From Castor canadensis (taxonomy: Eukaryota > Chordata > Mammalia > Rodentia > Castoridae), in NCBI RefSeq assembly GCF_047511655.1, contig NC_133390.1, positions 91,705,583 to 91,769,582 of the forward strand: a stretch of 64,000 nucleotides of DNA, given 5' to 3'. Below, piece after piece: positions 10,600 through 20,995 of this stretch. The notes under the pieces were generated by a model. That model was not told the DNA's origin. It did no database searches and saw only the letters and a list, made by a program, of their open reading frames with translations. The position numbers and the translations under genes are program-made. Position 1 is the stretch's first letter. Every line of letters begins with the position of its first letter.

Positions 10600-11801
10600 T
10601 TACTCTCTACTGTCTTGCTTTTTCTTTTCCTGTGGTTTGGTGCTGCCTGTCTTTTCATGGTTAAGTTGGGTTTCACTTTCTGTGTGCAGAATCCCTTGCA
10701 GAATCTTTTGTAGTGGTGGCTTTGTGGTCACATATTGTTTTAGTTTCTGCTTATCATGGAAGACTTTTATTGCTCCATCTATTTTGAATGATAGTTTTGC
10801 TGGGTAGAGTGTCCTGGGGTTGAAGTTATTTTCATTCAGTGCCCAGAAGATCTCACCCCACGCTCTTCTTGCTTTTAATGTTTCTGTTGAGAAGTCTGCT
10901 GTGATTTTGATGGGTTTACCTTTGTATGTTACTTGTTTTTTCTCTCTTACAGCCTTCAATATTCTTTCCTTAGTTTCTGAACTTGTTGTTTTAATGATGA
11001 TATGTCATGGAGTAGCTCTATTTTGATCTGGTCTGTTTGGTGTCCTGGAGGCCTCTTGCACCTGTATGGGAATATCTTTCTCTAGATTTGGGAAATTTTT
11101 CGTTATTATTTTGTTGAATAGATTATGCATTCCCTTCGCTTGCACCTCTTCTCCTTCTTCGATGCCCATGATTCTCAAGTTTGGTCTTTTGATGGAGTCG
11201 GTGAGTTCTTGCATTTTCTTTTCACAGGTCTTGAGTTGTTTAATTATAGTTCTTCAGTTTTTCCTTTAATTACCATTTCATCTTCAAGTTCTGAGATTCT
11301 GTCTTCTGTTTGTTCTATTCTGCTGGATTGGCCTTCCATTTTGTTTTGCAGTTCTGTTTTGTTCTTTTTTCTGAGGTTTTCCATATCCTGGGTGGTTTCC
11401 TCTTTAATGTTGTCTATTTGTGTCCTGAGTTCATTTATCCGTTTGTTCTTTGTGTTCTCTCTTTCACTTTGGTGTTTATACAGTGCTTCTATGGTTTCCT
11501 TTATTTCTTCTTTTGCTTTTTCAAATTCTCTATTTTTGTTGTCTTGGAATTTCTTGAGTGTCTCCTGTACATTTTGGTTGACCCTATCCAGTATCATCTC
11601 TATAAAATTCTCATTGAGCACCTGTAGTATGTCTTCTTTTAAATTATTCTTGTGGGCCTCATTGGGTCCTTTGGCATAGTTTATCTTCATTTTGTTGGAG
11701 TCTGGATCTGAGTTTCTGTTTTCTTCATTCCCCTCTGGTTCCTGTACTAATTTTTTGCTGTGGGGAAACTGGTTTCCCTGTTTTTTCTGTCTTCCCATCA
11801 T
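10600..11801 (-). pseudogene. L1 ORF1 (RNA-binding chaperone), two lesions
   Basis: ORF1p coats L1 RNA as a trimer and acts as a nucleic-acid chaperone. The start is placed at a Met at 11801, giving the typical 'MMGRQKKQ' beginning; upstream Met codons in the same frame lack family resemblance. About the first 185 codons include a charged coiled-coil region rich in E, K, Q and heptad leucines (near 11400-11640). A one-base loss near 11240-11246 shifts the frame. The RRM-type domain follows ('NLRIMGIEEGEE', near 11170). A TGA at 11005-11007 stands where CGA would be expected, consistent with CpG decay. The C-terminal domain (10602-10990, with 'KGKPIKITADFS' and 'ARRAWGEIFWAL') then continues in the same frame to its stop at 10600. 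Length is about 400 codons, slightly long for the family. Confidence 0.93.
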
Positions 11802-12195
11802 TGTCTTTGGTGTTGTTACTGTCCCTGTACTGTGTGCAATTAAGTATTTTCTAGCTTGTAATAATAACAATGGTAATATTTAGAATGGAAGGGTGAGCTG
11901 AGATGGAAAGCAAGAAGTTAAAGAAAAGGGGAAAACAAATATACAGACAAGAGGGAGAAAGCAGAACAAGGTTTCAGACAAGAAAGTTTCAAAGGTATAA
12001 ACAGGGAGCATTAGTGTACTAATTGACAGTAAGCTGAACAGATATTAGAGGGACAGAGATAGGATTGAAAATCAAAAATAAAAAAAAATTAAGATGGAAT
12101 AAAAATAAAAAATAAGTAAATGAAAGAAATATCTATATATTAAAAATGAATTAAAATAAAATGGAAAATAGAAAATAAAAAAAAAAAAGCCCTCC

Positions 12196-12455
12196 AAGTT
12201 CAAATGCAATGAAGTTTCCATCTTAATAATTTGGGTGTCTGTCTCATTCTCCAGTCCTGGAGATGGTGCCTCACATGTTGTTCTGTAGTTGTCTCATCAA
12301 AGGGGACACATAAAGTAGAACAAAACTACACACACACACATACACACACACACACACAAAAAAAACCCACCTAGTGTCCCAAGTTCAAATGCAATACAGT
12401 TTCAGTAAGTTTTTCCACTTGCAGGTGTAATTCAGTTGTTCTCTCATCAAACGTA
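12196..12455. repeat. Imperfect 185-bp tandem duplication in the L1 5'UTR
   Basis: 'aagttcaaatgcaat' starts at 12196 and again at 12381. Both are followed by related sequence including 'gttgtctcatcaaa' (12287) and 'gttgttctctcatcaaa' (12434). The CA microsatellite lies between the units. Confidence 0.7.
12332..12366 (+). repeat. (CA)n then A-rich tract inside L1
   Basis: 'cacacacacatacacacaca' type sequence ending in an A-run, within the L1 5'UTR. Confidence 0.9.
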
Positions 12456-12711
12456 GGGAGAAAAAGAAAAAAAAGAGTCTGGAGACAGTTCTGAGAATGG
12501 TATCTGTGGCTGTGGCTTGCCTGCCCGCTGCTGTTCAGCCTGCTGTTGCTGGAGGCGTTGTTTATGCAGATCTCTGGGGTAAGCTTAGCACTCACCTGGC
12601 CCCACAGGTTTTGTTTGTTCAGAGTTCTCCTGTGTGGGAGCCTCTGCTACAGGCTTTCCCCTTTCCAAGCACTGGGAAAAGTGACACTGCACCCGTGTTG
12701 TCAGGCCTGTG

Positions 12712-13010
12712 TGTTTATTTACAGTGCATGTGGGAGGTGGGTCTTCCCCCCTCTCCTGTGAAGTTTTCTTCCCACTGCCACTTTCACAAGCTTTCCTGAT
12801 CCTGCTTACTGGGCGGTGCTGCTGCTCCTGCCAGCCACCATGTTTGTTTACAGTTCACGTGGGAAGTGTGTCTTCCCTCTTCTCCCGTGGAGTTTTCCTC
12901 CCTCCGCCAAACTCACAAGCTTCCCCACTCCTGGTTGCTGGGCGCCTGCCCCATCCCTGCTCCTGCCAGAGCCTCTCCAGCCTGCCCAGCTTGTTTATTT
13001 ACAGTCCTGG
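12712..13010. repeat. Degenerate monomer-like direct repeats in the L1 5'UTR
   Basis: The phrase 'tgtttatttacag' (or one-base variant) begins units at 12712, 12841 and 12992. Units 1 and 2 also share 'gtgggaa/ggtgtgtcttcc' and 'ctcacaagctt'-like segments, with spacing of about 129 and 151 bp. A weaker fourth unit may begin near 12608. Confidence 0.7.
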
Positions 13011-13146
13011 GAAGGGTTCCCTTCCCCCAATCTTCAGCGCTCAGGGCACCCCACCCTCTTTCCTGCGTGTCTTTATTTGTTCTTATTGCTTATTACTCAG
13101 TTTCTCTTTTTTCCCCAGATGGAGGTCAGTTTGTCCAGGGGGCTAG

Positions 13147-13162
13147 TTTCACATACATTCTT
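13147..13162. repeat. Target-site duplication of the full-length L1 (right copy)
   Basis: Same 'tttcacatacattctt' as at 6208-6223. It abuts the 5' end of the L1 directly, showing that the 5' end is complete or very nearly so. Confidence 0.93.
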
Positions 13163-13689
13163 AACTCACCAGATCCTCTCAGAGGTGCTGGACTGCAAAG
13201 CAGATGAGCTGGTAATGCCTGAACTCCAGTCTTTTACTTACATATGTCCTTTCCAAGACTGTTCCTATGTGCTTCTATTGTTATTTTATATTCCTTTTTG
13301 TAAGAAAGGCTCTTAAACTATACCATCTTCCAGACCCACAAAACCTGGCTCCTCTCACACCAAGCACTTATGAATATATTAGTGACATTACCGATAGCTC
13401 CGGGAGTTAAAATCAGGAAATTGGCTGATAGTCTGCCTCAGGTCTCCTTGTTGTCCCTACGTACCTTCTCTCCTCTTATTTCCTTTTCATGCCTTCTTTC
13501 ACCTTTTCCTTTCTTCTTGGAAAGAGGTGGAGGAAGAATTTTCTAACCTAATGGGTGGAATCTTTTGTTTAAACATGTCCATGACATCTCCACTCCACCC
13601 TAAGCAGCTTAGAAACATATTTCTTCCAAACGAACTCTTTCACCACATTGTTTACACAAACATCTGCTGAGGCACCATATACTGTACAG
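13163..13689. other. Unique sequence, nothing recognised
   Basis: Right flank of the L1. No repeat family or exon recognised. Confidence 0.45.
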
Positions 13690-13960
13690 TTTAATCCTGC
13701 ATTGGAAGGAGAACCTAAGCCTCAGAGCCAGATTAAGTTCGGTCCTGGTTATGACCTGACACACCACTTGACCATGAAATAAAGACTTAGACTCTTAGAG
13801 TCTTAGTGTATTCCTCTATAATGTGAGGCAGTTGGTCTCATGTCTATGGAATATAGTTCAATTTTCTGTTGATGTAAGGTCTTAAGGGCAGGACTCAATC
13901 TTATTTACTCTCTATTCAGATATTCAATTAATATCTGTAAGCTGACTGGCTTTAAAACAG
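13690..13960 (+). mobile_element. Possible MIR / L2 relics
   Basis: 13740-13850 has a MIR-like pattern ('cacttgaccatgaaataaag', 'ctctataatgtgaggcagtt'). 13878-13960 has an L2-end-like phrase ('taagggcaggactcaatctt'). Both are very diverged. Confidence 0.35.
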
Positions 13961-15689
13961 AAATCATGCTAATATCACATACATGTTGCAATGATTAAAT
14001 GTAAAAAGATAGCCACACAAAAAAGCTCAAAAAGTTAATGAACCTAGCTCCCAGCCTCAAACATTCCCAAATGTTTCTAGCTGAAGATAAACTGAAGCAA
14101 GTAATAGAAGCACTAGAAGAGATGAGTGGCCAATAAAGAGGAAAGCTGAACTTTGCCTTCAAAGCTCTTGTTATTAGAAAATAATTACCTACCACCTACA
14201 AACTCAAAGATAATCTAGTGTCAGTGTCTGAAATATCATTTAGGGGGTCTAAGCATAAACCAAAACTGGGACATATACATGATAGTGTTGAAAAAATATT
14301 CCCCAGGGAACTTTGTATCTTTTCTTAGTTGGTAAAAAATTACATTATTTTCTCAATTTAAAGTATAGCAAAACCATATATAATTTATATTTATATATTA
14401 TATATAGTATACACAAATACATATAATTTTATATGTTATATATATTTAAAATCCTCCCAAAGCTGTTTACATCTCTCAGTGGTGCTTTATGATTTATTCT
14501 TTGAGGAAGTCTGCTATTTTACTTGGGAAAATCTTTTAAAGAGATTTTTAGCCATGTTTATGAAAGAACAGAGCCAAGGCATAGAAGGAGAGGTAGAGTC
14601 AAGAGAATTAAACCACCCAGTGGAATAGATTGTCTTTTGGTGGGCAGAGATGGTTATAATATTAATTTGGGACCTGCTCTAGGGTACTAGAGCCCAGAGT
14701 TTAGAGCCCTGAGGATTTAAAAAGGAAATATATAACAAAGGCTAGTAGGCCTTAACAAAATAGCTTCAGCCTAAGGTATGCAAGAGACGGCCACTAGAAA
14801 ACCCTGTAAAGTGCCATGACAAGCTTGGGGAGCAGAATCATCCAGTATCCAGTACTGTTTATCCTCGTTGGTCCCTAGAAGACTTGAGTTAAGTGTGTTC
14901 CCTACAAAAGGGTAAAGGTGCCCTTGGTATCCATGCTTAAGATAAAGTGGGACAAATGAAGAGGATTAGTGCCAAAAAGTGACCAAAACAGAACTTCTCA
15001 AAGGTCAAATATGAATATAAAATGCATAATAGGAAAATATTGGCATTGTGCCAGGAAATGACAGTTTGAGTAATAAGAATCTATAGATTTGAGTGTAGAG
15101 AAGCATTGCATGTGGGAAAGAGAGAGTGGCAGATGATGATCAAGACAGAAATGGAAAGCACTCTCCAGGAATACTCAGTTAGCAAACAGGAAATTTAATT
15201 GCTTGTGGAATAAGACTCAATATTGAAAACCTAGACTGGGATTACAGAAGTCTTTTTCACAATTTTTGAAAAACATCAGTGCCCACTACTGCTTCTCTGT
15301 GTGCAAATTAGCACACATCAAAAAGAAAAAAGGCAACAAACACATTTATAGAAAAAAATATACTTAGTTGTATAGTTTGCATAATTTTCAAACCCATGTT
15401 CATGCATATAAGATAGTCATTTTTTTGCTTGTAAAATTGTTGGTTTTCCATCTAATGGAACCAAGTGTATCACCACATCATTGCATTCTATAAATAGTAT
15501 GAGGGCTCTGCACTCTGATGGTATTGTAGTATTTTATACTTTTAAAAGAAAAATACATATAACTTATTGCTTGTTATGCAATTGGATGTTTCCTATACAA
15601 TTATAAACTAGCGAACCAACTGTTCCTCATTAAATTGATATATTTTGGATAAGAATAATCAATTTAAATAAAAGCAATATTGTTTGGCA
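13961..15689. other. Unique AT-rich sequence
   Basis: A strongly AT-rich patch with short TA palindromes lies at 14375-14455. No exon or young repeat is seen. Confidence 0.45.
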
Positions 15690-16080
15690 AAATCTTAAAG
15701 GTCATCTAATTCAAGAACTCAGCTGATGTTAGAGTGTTCTTTTCACCAAGATGCATGGAGTCTATGGTCAACCACTTCCAGTAACAGGCAGTCTAGTCCA
15801 TTTTGGGCACTTCTGACTATTAAAAAGTTTTCCTTAAGGAGAACCAAAATCTGTCTCCCTGTATCTCCTATGTATTGGTGCTAATTCTACCCTATATGGA
15901 CCTTTGAAACAATCTAACCCACTCTCTTTTACATGACATCATTTCAGATATTTTAAAATATTATTATTTTTATGCTTATTGGTTTTCTCTTCTATACTGT
16001 AAAAAGTTCCTCCTAAAATCATTTCCTAAGCCTCAAATAGCCCTGTGTAAATCCTTTGTAATCCAGGTGTAACACTAGTT
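15690..16080 (+). mobile_element. Ancient mammalian interspersed repeat, family uncertain
   Basis: Shows in order 'aaaggtcatctaattcaaga', 'ccattttgggcacttctgac', 'gttttccttaaggagaacca', 'atctgtctccctgtatctcc' and 'ttttctcttctatactgtaa'. This matches the layout of a widespread old mammalian repeat, possibly CR1/L3-like. I recognise the pattern but not the name. Confidence 0.45.
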
Positions 16081-16361
16081 TTTTCTATGGGATAAATAAA
16101 GTACTTCAAACAACAGTTCCACAAGGTATTAATAGATGACCCTTAAAAAACAAAACAAAACAAACAACAAAGCTCTGTGGCCAAATAAATTCTGTATACA
16201 AACTCTGGGCTAAATAAAGTCAAACTTCTCTTTACAGTAATTTTCAGTCTTTAATATGATAATACGCTTTGTGAAACTTTAAGAGGAGGAAATAATGTAA
16301 AAGTATTTACCAAGCTTATAATTAAATTAACTGTTTATACACTAATATTTAGAAGGAATAC

Positions 16362-16560
16362 ACATGGGACTGTCCCGAGTCCCCATACTTAACTCTTCTA
16401 CTTCCTGACTTTGTTACCTTGGGAAAATCCCTTAACCTCTCATTTTTCCTATTGTGAAATTGGGACAACAATTCCCACCTCAGTGTTATAGAGAGAAATA
16501 AAGTAATAGTAGTAATGCCAATGTCATGATGTTGAGCTCATAGTTAATCCTCAATAAATC
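16362..16560 (+). mobile_element. MIR SINE
   Basis: Core features are visible: 'gactttgttaccttgggaaa', 'tcccttaacctctcattttt', 'cctattgtgaaattgggaca', ending 'gttaatcctcaataaa'. Old and diverged. Confidence 0.75.
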
Positions 16561-17492
16561 ACGTGGTAATTGTTGTGTTTCCATATGTTCCGATGAATAT
16601 AAGCCCTATCCAAAGAAATCTCCCAAATCTCCCCCCTCCTCAAAGCAATAAAATAACCTTGAGTTGTAGAGCATGATGGAATTGACAGAAAAGAAAGAAA
16701 GGAAATGAAAGAAGGTTTCAGAGGGCTGGATACATTGGATCCAAAAATTAGGTAGGTTGCTTCCCCAATTGCAGTATGCATCACCCCTTGGATGCAAGAG
16801 ACAAAAGAGAAAGAACAAACAAGTTTAATAAGAATATATGTATTTCCCAAACTCTGTCTTTGCAAATTACTGTAACTTATTTGTAAATGGGTCCTATTAT
16901 TCTCGAGGTAGTGTGGGGAGAGTAAAATTAGAGTTAGCAGCATGAAAATCTGGTGAAGTATGAGCTTTAGCAATGAATAAGTTACCTTAATGGTTATTGT
17001 ACCAATTAAATGAAGCGAATGTGTGAGGTACATAGACAAATCAACTATTGTCATTACCATCATGGTCATTACCACCAGGGAACAGGAAACGTGTCCAACA
17101 TTTGGAAGTAAGCAGAAAGGTGGAAATTTGACCAACGTTGTGATAAGGAAGAGCCACCTGGGTTGGTGTTAATCCTGGCTGAGTGTTAGAGCCAGTACCA
17201 GCTTTGCCCCTATCTAGTCAGGTGACTTTGATATTTATGGGGTCCTTGACATCCTCACTTATGGCCTCAGAAATACCTGTACCCAGGTACTGATTGTGAT
17301 TACTGTGCTTGGTATCAGGGAAGGAAATGCTGACTTCAAAGAGAAGAGAGAGCCACGTATGGGTGGCTGCTTAGTTACTGACCACTGAGTGGGAGACAAG
17401 AGTTGCCAGGAAAGACCAGAAGGACACCAAACACCCATACAACCATACTCTGGGAAAGTACTACAGATCATAGGTACTGTTTGGTTGCTATG
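16561..17492. other. Unique sequence; ORFs without support
   Basis: A 194-codon minus-strand frame (16551-17135) covers part of this stretch. It lacks any recognisable domain and overlaps MIR sequence at its start. It reads as hydrophobic chance translation of AT-rich DNA. Confidence 0.45.
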
Positions 17493-17533
17493 TGTGTGTG
17501 TTTGCGCATGAGAGAGAGAGAGAGATTTTTTTT
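17493..17533 (+). repeat. TG / GA microsatellite
   Basis: 'tgtgtgtgtg' followed by an (AG)n run and a T8 tract. Confidence 0.9.
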
Positions 17534-17616
17534 GGTCTGAGCCAAAAGCAGGGCACAGTATCAGGCAGGAGAGTGAAGAATGTCCACATGCTTTACTGGG
17601 ATTTATCACAGTCCTG

Positions 17617-17781
17617 GCAGGGCTACCAGATAAAATTCCAGATGCCCTCTTAAATCTGAATTTGAAATGAACAATGAAATATTTTTAGTATAAATACGTC
17701 CAAAATATTGCATGGAACATTTTATATTTAAAAATAGTCATTGTTTATCTGAAATTTAAATCTAACTTGGAACCTTGTAAC
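17617..17781. mobile_element. Palindromic MITE-like mammalian repeat
   Basis: The arms 17656-17702 and 17718-17770 are imperfect reverse complements around a short AT-rich centre; 'gaaatgaacaatgaaatatt' mirrors 'aaatagtcattgtttatctg'. The sequence resembles a common palindromic mammalian repeat. No coding capacity. Confidence 0.5.
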
Positions 17782-18024
17782 TTTATTTATAGCTCTTTTT
17801 AATAGCAGTTTAGCTGCTGTATGTACAGTTACTTTGTACAGTAGGTGGAGGGAGACGAATTCACCATGGAAAGTTTTATGTAGCATTAGTCCCTGTATGC
17901 ACACTGGATTTGCACTTCTGGAAGCATCAGCTTTATCTGATAACTTGTCATGGTTGGAGTGTCCCTAGAGAAGACTTTTGAAGAAGACCCATGCTAAGAA
18001 TCATTTCTCTTCCCTTCCCTTCCC

Positions 18025-18275
18025 ATGCAGGCAGTAAATCAAGTAACTGTCTTTGGCATTAAACTGACATGGAATCAAATCACAGACCTTGGGTGACTTG
18101 ATATGTGGCCTTAACCAAGATACATATATTTGGTAAACCTCTGTTCACTCCTTCATAAAATGAGGACAGTATCATGTAATTTATAAGGCATTCCTACTGA
18201 GATAATCCAGGTTCTCATGGCAATGACAGGGAGTAAGCACCCAACAAGGATCATTAAGATTATTTTATGCTTTTA
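18025..18275 (+). mobile_element. MIR SINE
   Basis: 'gacatggaatcaaatcacag', 'ccttgggtgacttgatatgt', 'cttcataaaatgaggacagt' and 'gggagtaagcacccaacaag' follow the MIR order from 5' to 3'. Confidence 0.65.
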
Positions 18276-18760
18276 TGCATTAATTCACCTTTCTTGCCTA
18301 AGTGATTAATTTGGAAGAGTAGAACAAATGTATTCATTCTTACCTCCATTCATTCCCAGAAAGGATGGTGAATGGTGCAAGTAAGAAATGTACGGCCAGG
18401 TGTAGGGTAGAGAAATTGTCTAGGGTAGGTGATTATGAGTTAAAGAAACAAATGAGGGGATGAATACAGCATTTAGAATTTCCACTTGAGCAATTTCCTT
18501 CTACATTTGGAAATGGTAAGGAAAATATCAGGGCTTCTAAACTAATATAAGGAGATTAGAATATTTATCAGCTTCAGGAACAGGAGAAAGAGAAAAAGCT
18601 AATAAGAAGTGCATGTCCCCTTCCATTCTTTCAGGGAAAGACCACCTGCTTCTTCTTAATCTTCACAGTAAAAACAGAGTGTGAATTTAGTAGATCTCAA
18701 TTCATTGCCCTCCAACATGTTAACAATTACAATATGAGTCTCTCTCCATAAACTCAAAAT
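18276..18760. other. Unique sequence, nothing recognised
   Basis: No repeat family or exon recognised. Confidence 0.45.
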
Positions 18761-18761
18761 A

Positions 18762-18794
18762 CAAAAAAAAAAAAAAAAGAGAGAGAGAGAGAAA
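18762..18794 (+). repeat. A-run followed by (GA)n
   Basis: About 16 A's followed by about seven GA units. Confidence 0.95.
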
Positions 18795-20285
18795 ACTTTA
18801 TTTTAACTTAAATCTATCGGTTTCTGTTCCTGAATGTGCATTCTACTGAGGTTCAGAAAATCAATCTCTGTCATCCCAGAGACTTGTCTCTATGCCCTCT
18901 ATTCCAGGGGATGCATCTAAATTGCATCTATGGGACTTAAGATCCACCTAAAGTGGGATCTTAAAGTGGGATGGAGAAGGTGCCATCAGGACATCGTCTT
19001 CTGCACATTCAACCCCTCTGAGACATTCCAACCTCTGCAGTCCTGTTCAACTTCAGCTCTTTGCTTCACAGGTTATAAAACCACAGAGCATAGTAAAGAA
19101 GCAATTGAATGTTAATTAGGTATTGATAAAGGAAGAGGGGGAAAGTTAATTGAGTTAATTAGTTGCTAAATTCCCACGGTTGGAAAGAAACTGTCTCCCA
19201 GTTAGAGGCAGCCTAGAGAGAAAGAGCTGTACTCCCAGCTTTTCTTTTGCAGTCTTGGAGAAAGTCTGAAAAATCAAACAAGATGGGCAGAAGGAAGAGG
19301 CACCGGACTTGCAAGCAGTGCAGAACTGGGTTCCCAGAGCAGAGTGAGGTCAACCTGGAGAGATAGCAGGTGCTCCCTCTCCTTTAAGGAGAACTAGCTA
19401 CTTAGTGAGAAGTGACCTGAAAGCCGAGGGAGGCAGCCATCCAGGCCAGAGGCTGGGTGGACCAGCAACAAGAGAAAGGGCTATGAATGCTTTAAATAGT
19501 CAAATGATAAGGGCCTCCCAGGGAAGCCCGAGGACAGTGCCTAGAAATAAGAGAAAGAAGATGTTGCTAAGAGGGCAGAGGGGGAGGTAAAGGTGCATTG
19601 GGCAGGAGAGGATACTTGCAAGGTTAGATAAAGTGGTACTTCACTAGCCTTTTCAAGTACTTATGTAAATCTTGTTCTCAGGCAAAACAAAACAGTAAGG
19701 AGGAATCATGAACTACTGTTATTTTAGCAAAATATTTTATGGAGAAATTAAAATCTGCTATGTCTCAGTTAGGCTTGCAATCCCCAACACACAAAAAAAT
19801 GAATAACAATAACTAAAATAAAATAATAAAAAATCAAATGCTCCACTCACTAGGCCTTTGGACCAATTAATAGGCTCCCTAGTCATTGCTCAATGGTGGC
19901 TACAAAAAGTGCAACTAATATAATTATTTAATATAATGTAGTTAGTGGTAAATGACCTTCTCTGTGTTTTAAAACCTGTTTTGGAATAACCAAGGCCCCA
20001 GGATCTTACTCCAGACTTGTCAAGTTGAGACCAGAGCCCCATCCAAACTTTTTGTTAGAGCTAGTCTGCACTGCCTCCTGAGTCCTCTGGCTGAAATAAT
20101 TCTTGAGATATGCATGTCAGAGGAGCTGACTTCTGCATATATCCTTCAGTTGTTCCCTGCTTCTCTTAGGAGGAGGAAACAATGCCCAGCATTGATCTCC
20201 CCATGGAATGGTGATAGCGAACCTCTTGAGCGTTAGTGATCTTCATCTCTGTGCTCTGCACTGCAGTCACACAGTCTTTGGTATT
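18795..20285. other. Mostly unique sequence
   Basis: A short direct repeat ('aaagtgggatcttaaagtgg', near 18950-18972) is visible. 19410-19500 faintly resembles an L2 relic ('ggaggcagccatccaggcca'). A-rich simple sequence lies at 19785-19835. No exon recognised. Confidence 0.4.
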
Positions 20286-20527
20286 TCCTCTCCCTCAGGA
20301 CACTTGCTTTTTAATTGCTCTGCCTGGGCCTGCTCTTCCCTCCCCTCTGTACCTAGCTAATCCTTACCCAGCCAAACGTCACTTCCCTGGAACCCTCACC
20401 AGGTCTACTCCCCATTGTGTCCCTGACTCTCTCCTCTGTAGACTTTCTCCCTTTGTTGACTTGGATCTGTTTCCCTAATGACTTGAACAAATGCTTGTCT
20501 GGCTCACTACAGTGAAATCTGAGTCCC
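20286..20527 (+). mobile_element. L2 LINE 3' relic
   Basis: 'attgctctgcctgggcctgc' (20316) and 'aacgtcacttccctggaacc' (20374) match the characteristic L2 region on treatable order, followed by C/T-rich sequence up to the MLT1 LTR at 20528. Confidence 0.5.
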
Positions 20528-20995
20528 TGTTATGGGATGCACTAAATCCTCCCCTCAAAAAGGTGTTAAAGTAGCAACCCTCAGCACCTGTGACTATTTC
20601 CTTATTTAGGACAAGGGACTTTGCAAATTTAAACAAGTTGAGATGAGGTCATTAGGATTAGCCTTAATCCAATATGATTTATAAGAGGAATATTTAGACA
20701 TAGACACACAAGGAGAATGCCTTAGAGACACTGAGACACACAGGAAAGATTGCCATACAAAGATAGAGGCAAGGATTAGAGCTTCACTGCTACAGGATGA
20801 GGAATGTCTGGAGCAACCAGATGCTAGAAAAGGGAAGAAAGGGTCCTCTCTGAGAGTCCCCAGAGAGGGCATGTCCCTGCAACATCTTGATTTCAGACTT
20901 CTAGACTCTAGGATGGAGAGAGACTATGTTTCTCTTATTTTAGGGAAGCTAGTTCATGGTGCTTTATTACAGCAGCTCTAGGAAACTGATAGACT
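20528..20995 (+). mobile_element. MLT1-type (ERVL-MaLR) solo LTR
   Basis: Begins 'tgttatgggatgcactaaat'. Contains 'ccttatttaggacaagggac', 'gttgagatgaggtcattagg', 'ccttaatccaatatgattta' and 'acatcttgatttcagacttc', and ends 'acagcagctctaggaaactg'. Nearly full LTR length (about 468 bp). No internal region or viral gene is present. Confidence 0.85.

Larger units (their letters stand above)
6222..13146 (-). mobile_element. Full-length LINE-1 (L1) retrotransposon
   Basis: A complete L1 of about 6.9 kb on the minus strand. In element order it has a 5'UTR of about 1.35 kb, ORF1, a 50-nt spacer, ORF2, a 3'UTR of about 0.5 kb and an A-tail. It is bounded by matching 14-16 bp duplications, and the inferred nick 'TTCTT/AA' fits L1 endonuclease preference. 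I counted four ORF-breaking lesions, two per ORF, so this copy should be unable to move by itself. The completeness and clean duplications suggest a fairly recent insertion, and the sequence is far less decayed than the L1M copy at 2455. Confidence 0.96.
11802..13146 (-). promoter_or_regulatory. L1 5'UTR / internal promoter region
   Basis: About 1.35 kb between the outer target duplication and the ORF1 start. The distal 650 bp (12500-13146) is GC-rich with degenerate direct repeats (12712, 12841, 12992). The part nearer ORF1 is pyrimidine-rich on the element strand, with A/T-rich runs (12060-12190) and a CA tract (12332-12359). Transcription by Pol II from within this region is the general L1 rule. 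The precise start is not visible. Confidence 0.8.

Noticed and set aside
11125-11679. 184-codon plus-strand frame rich in Ser, Phe and Leu
   Set aside because: It is the antisense shadow of the L1 ORF1 coiled-coil region.
12497-13316. Several plus-strand frames of 100-166 codons
   Set aside because: They lie on the antisense strand of the L1 5'UTR and cross the target duplication into flanking DNA.
16551-17135. 194-codon minus-strand frame
   Set aside because: Overlaps MIR sequence, has no domain, and has hydrophobic composition typical of AT-rich DNA read in a chance frame.
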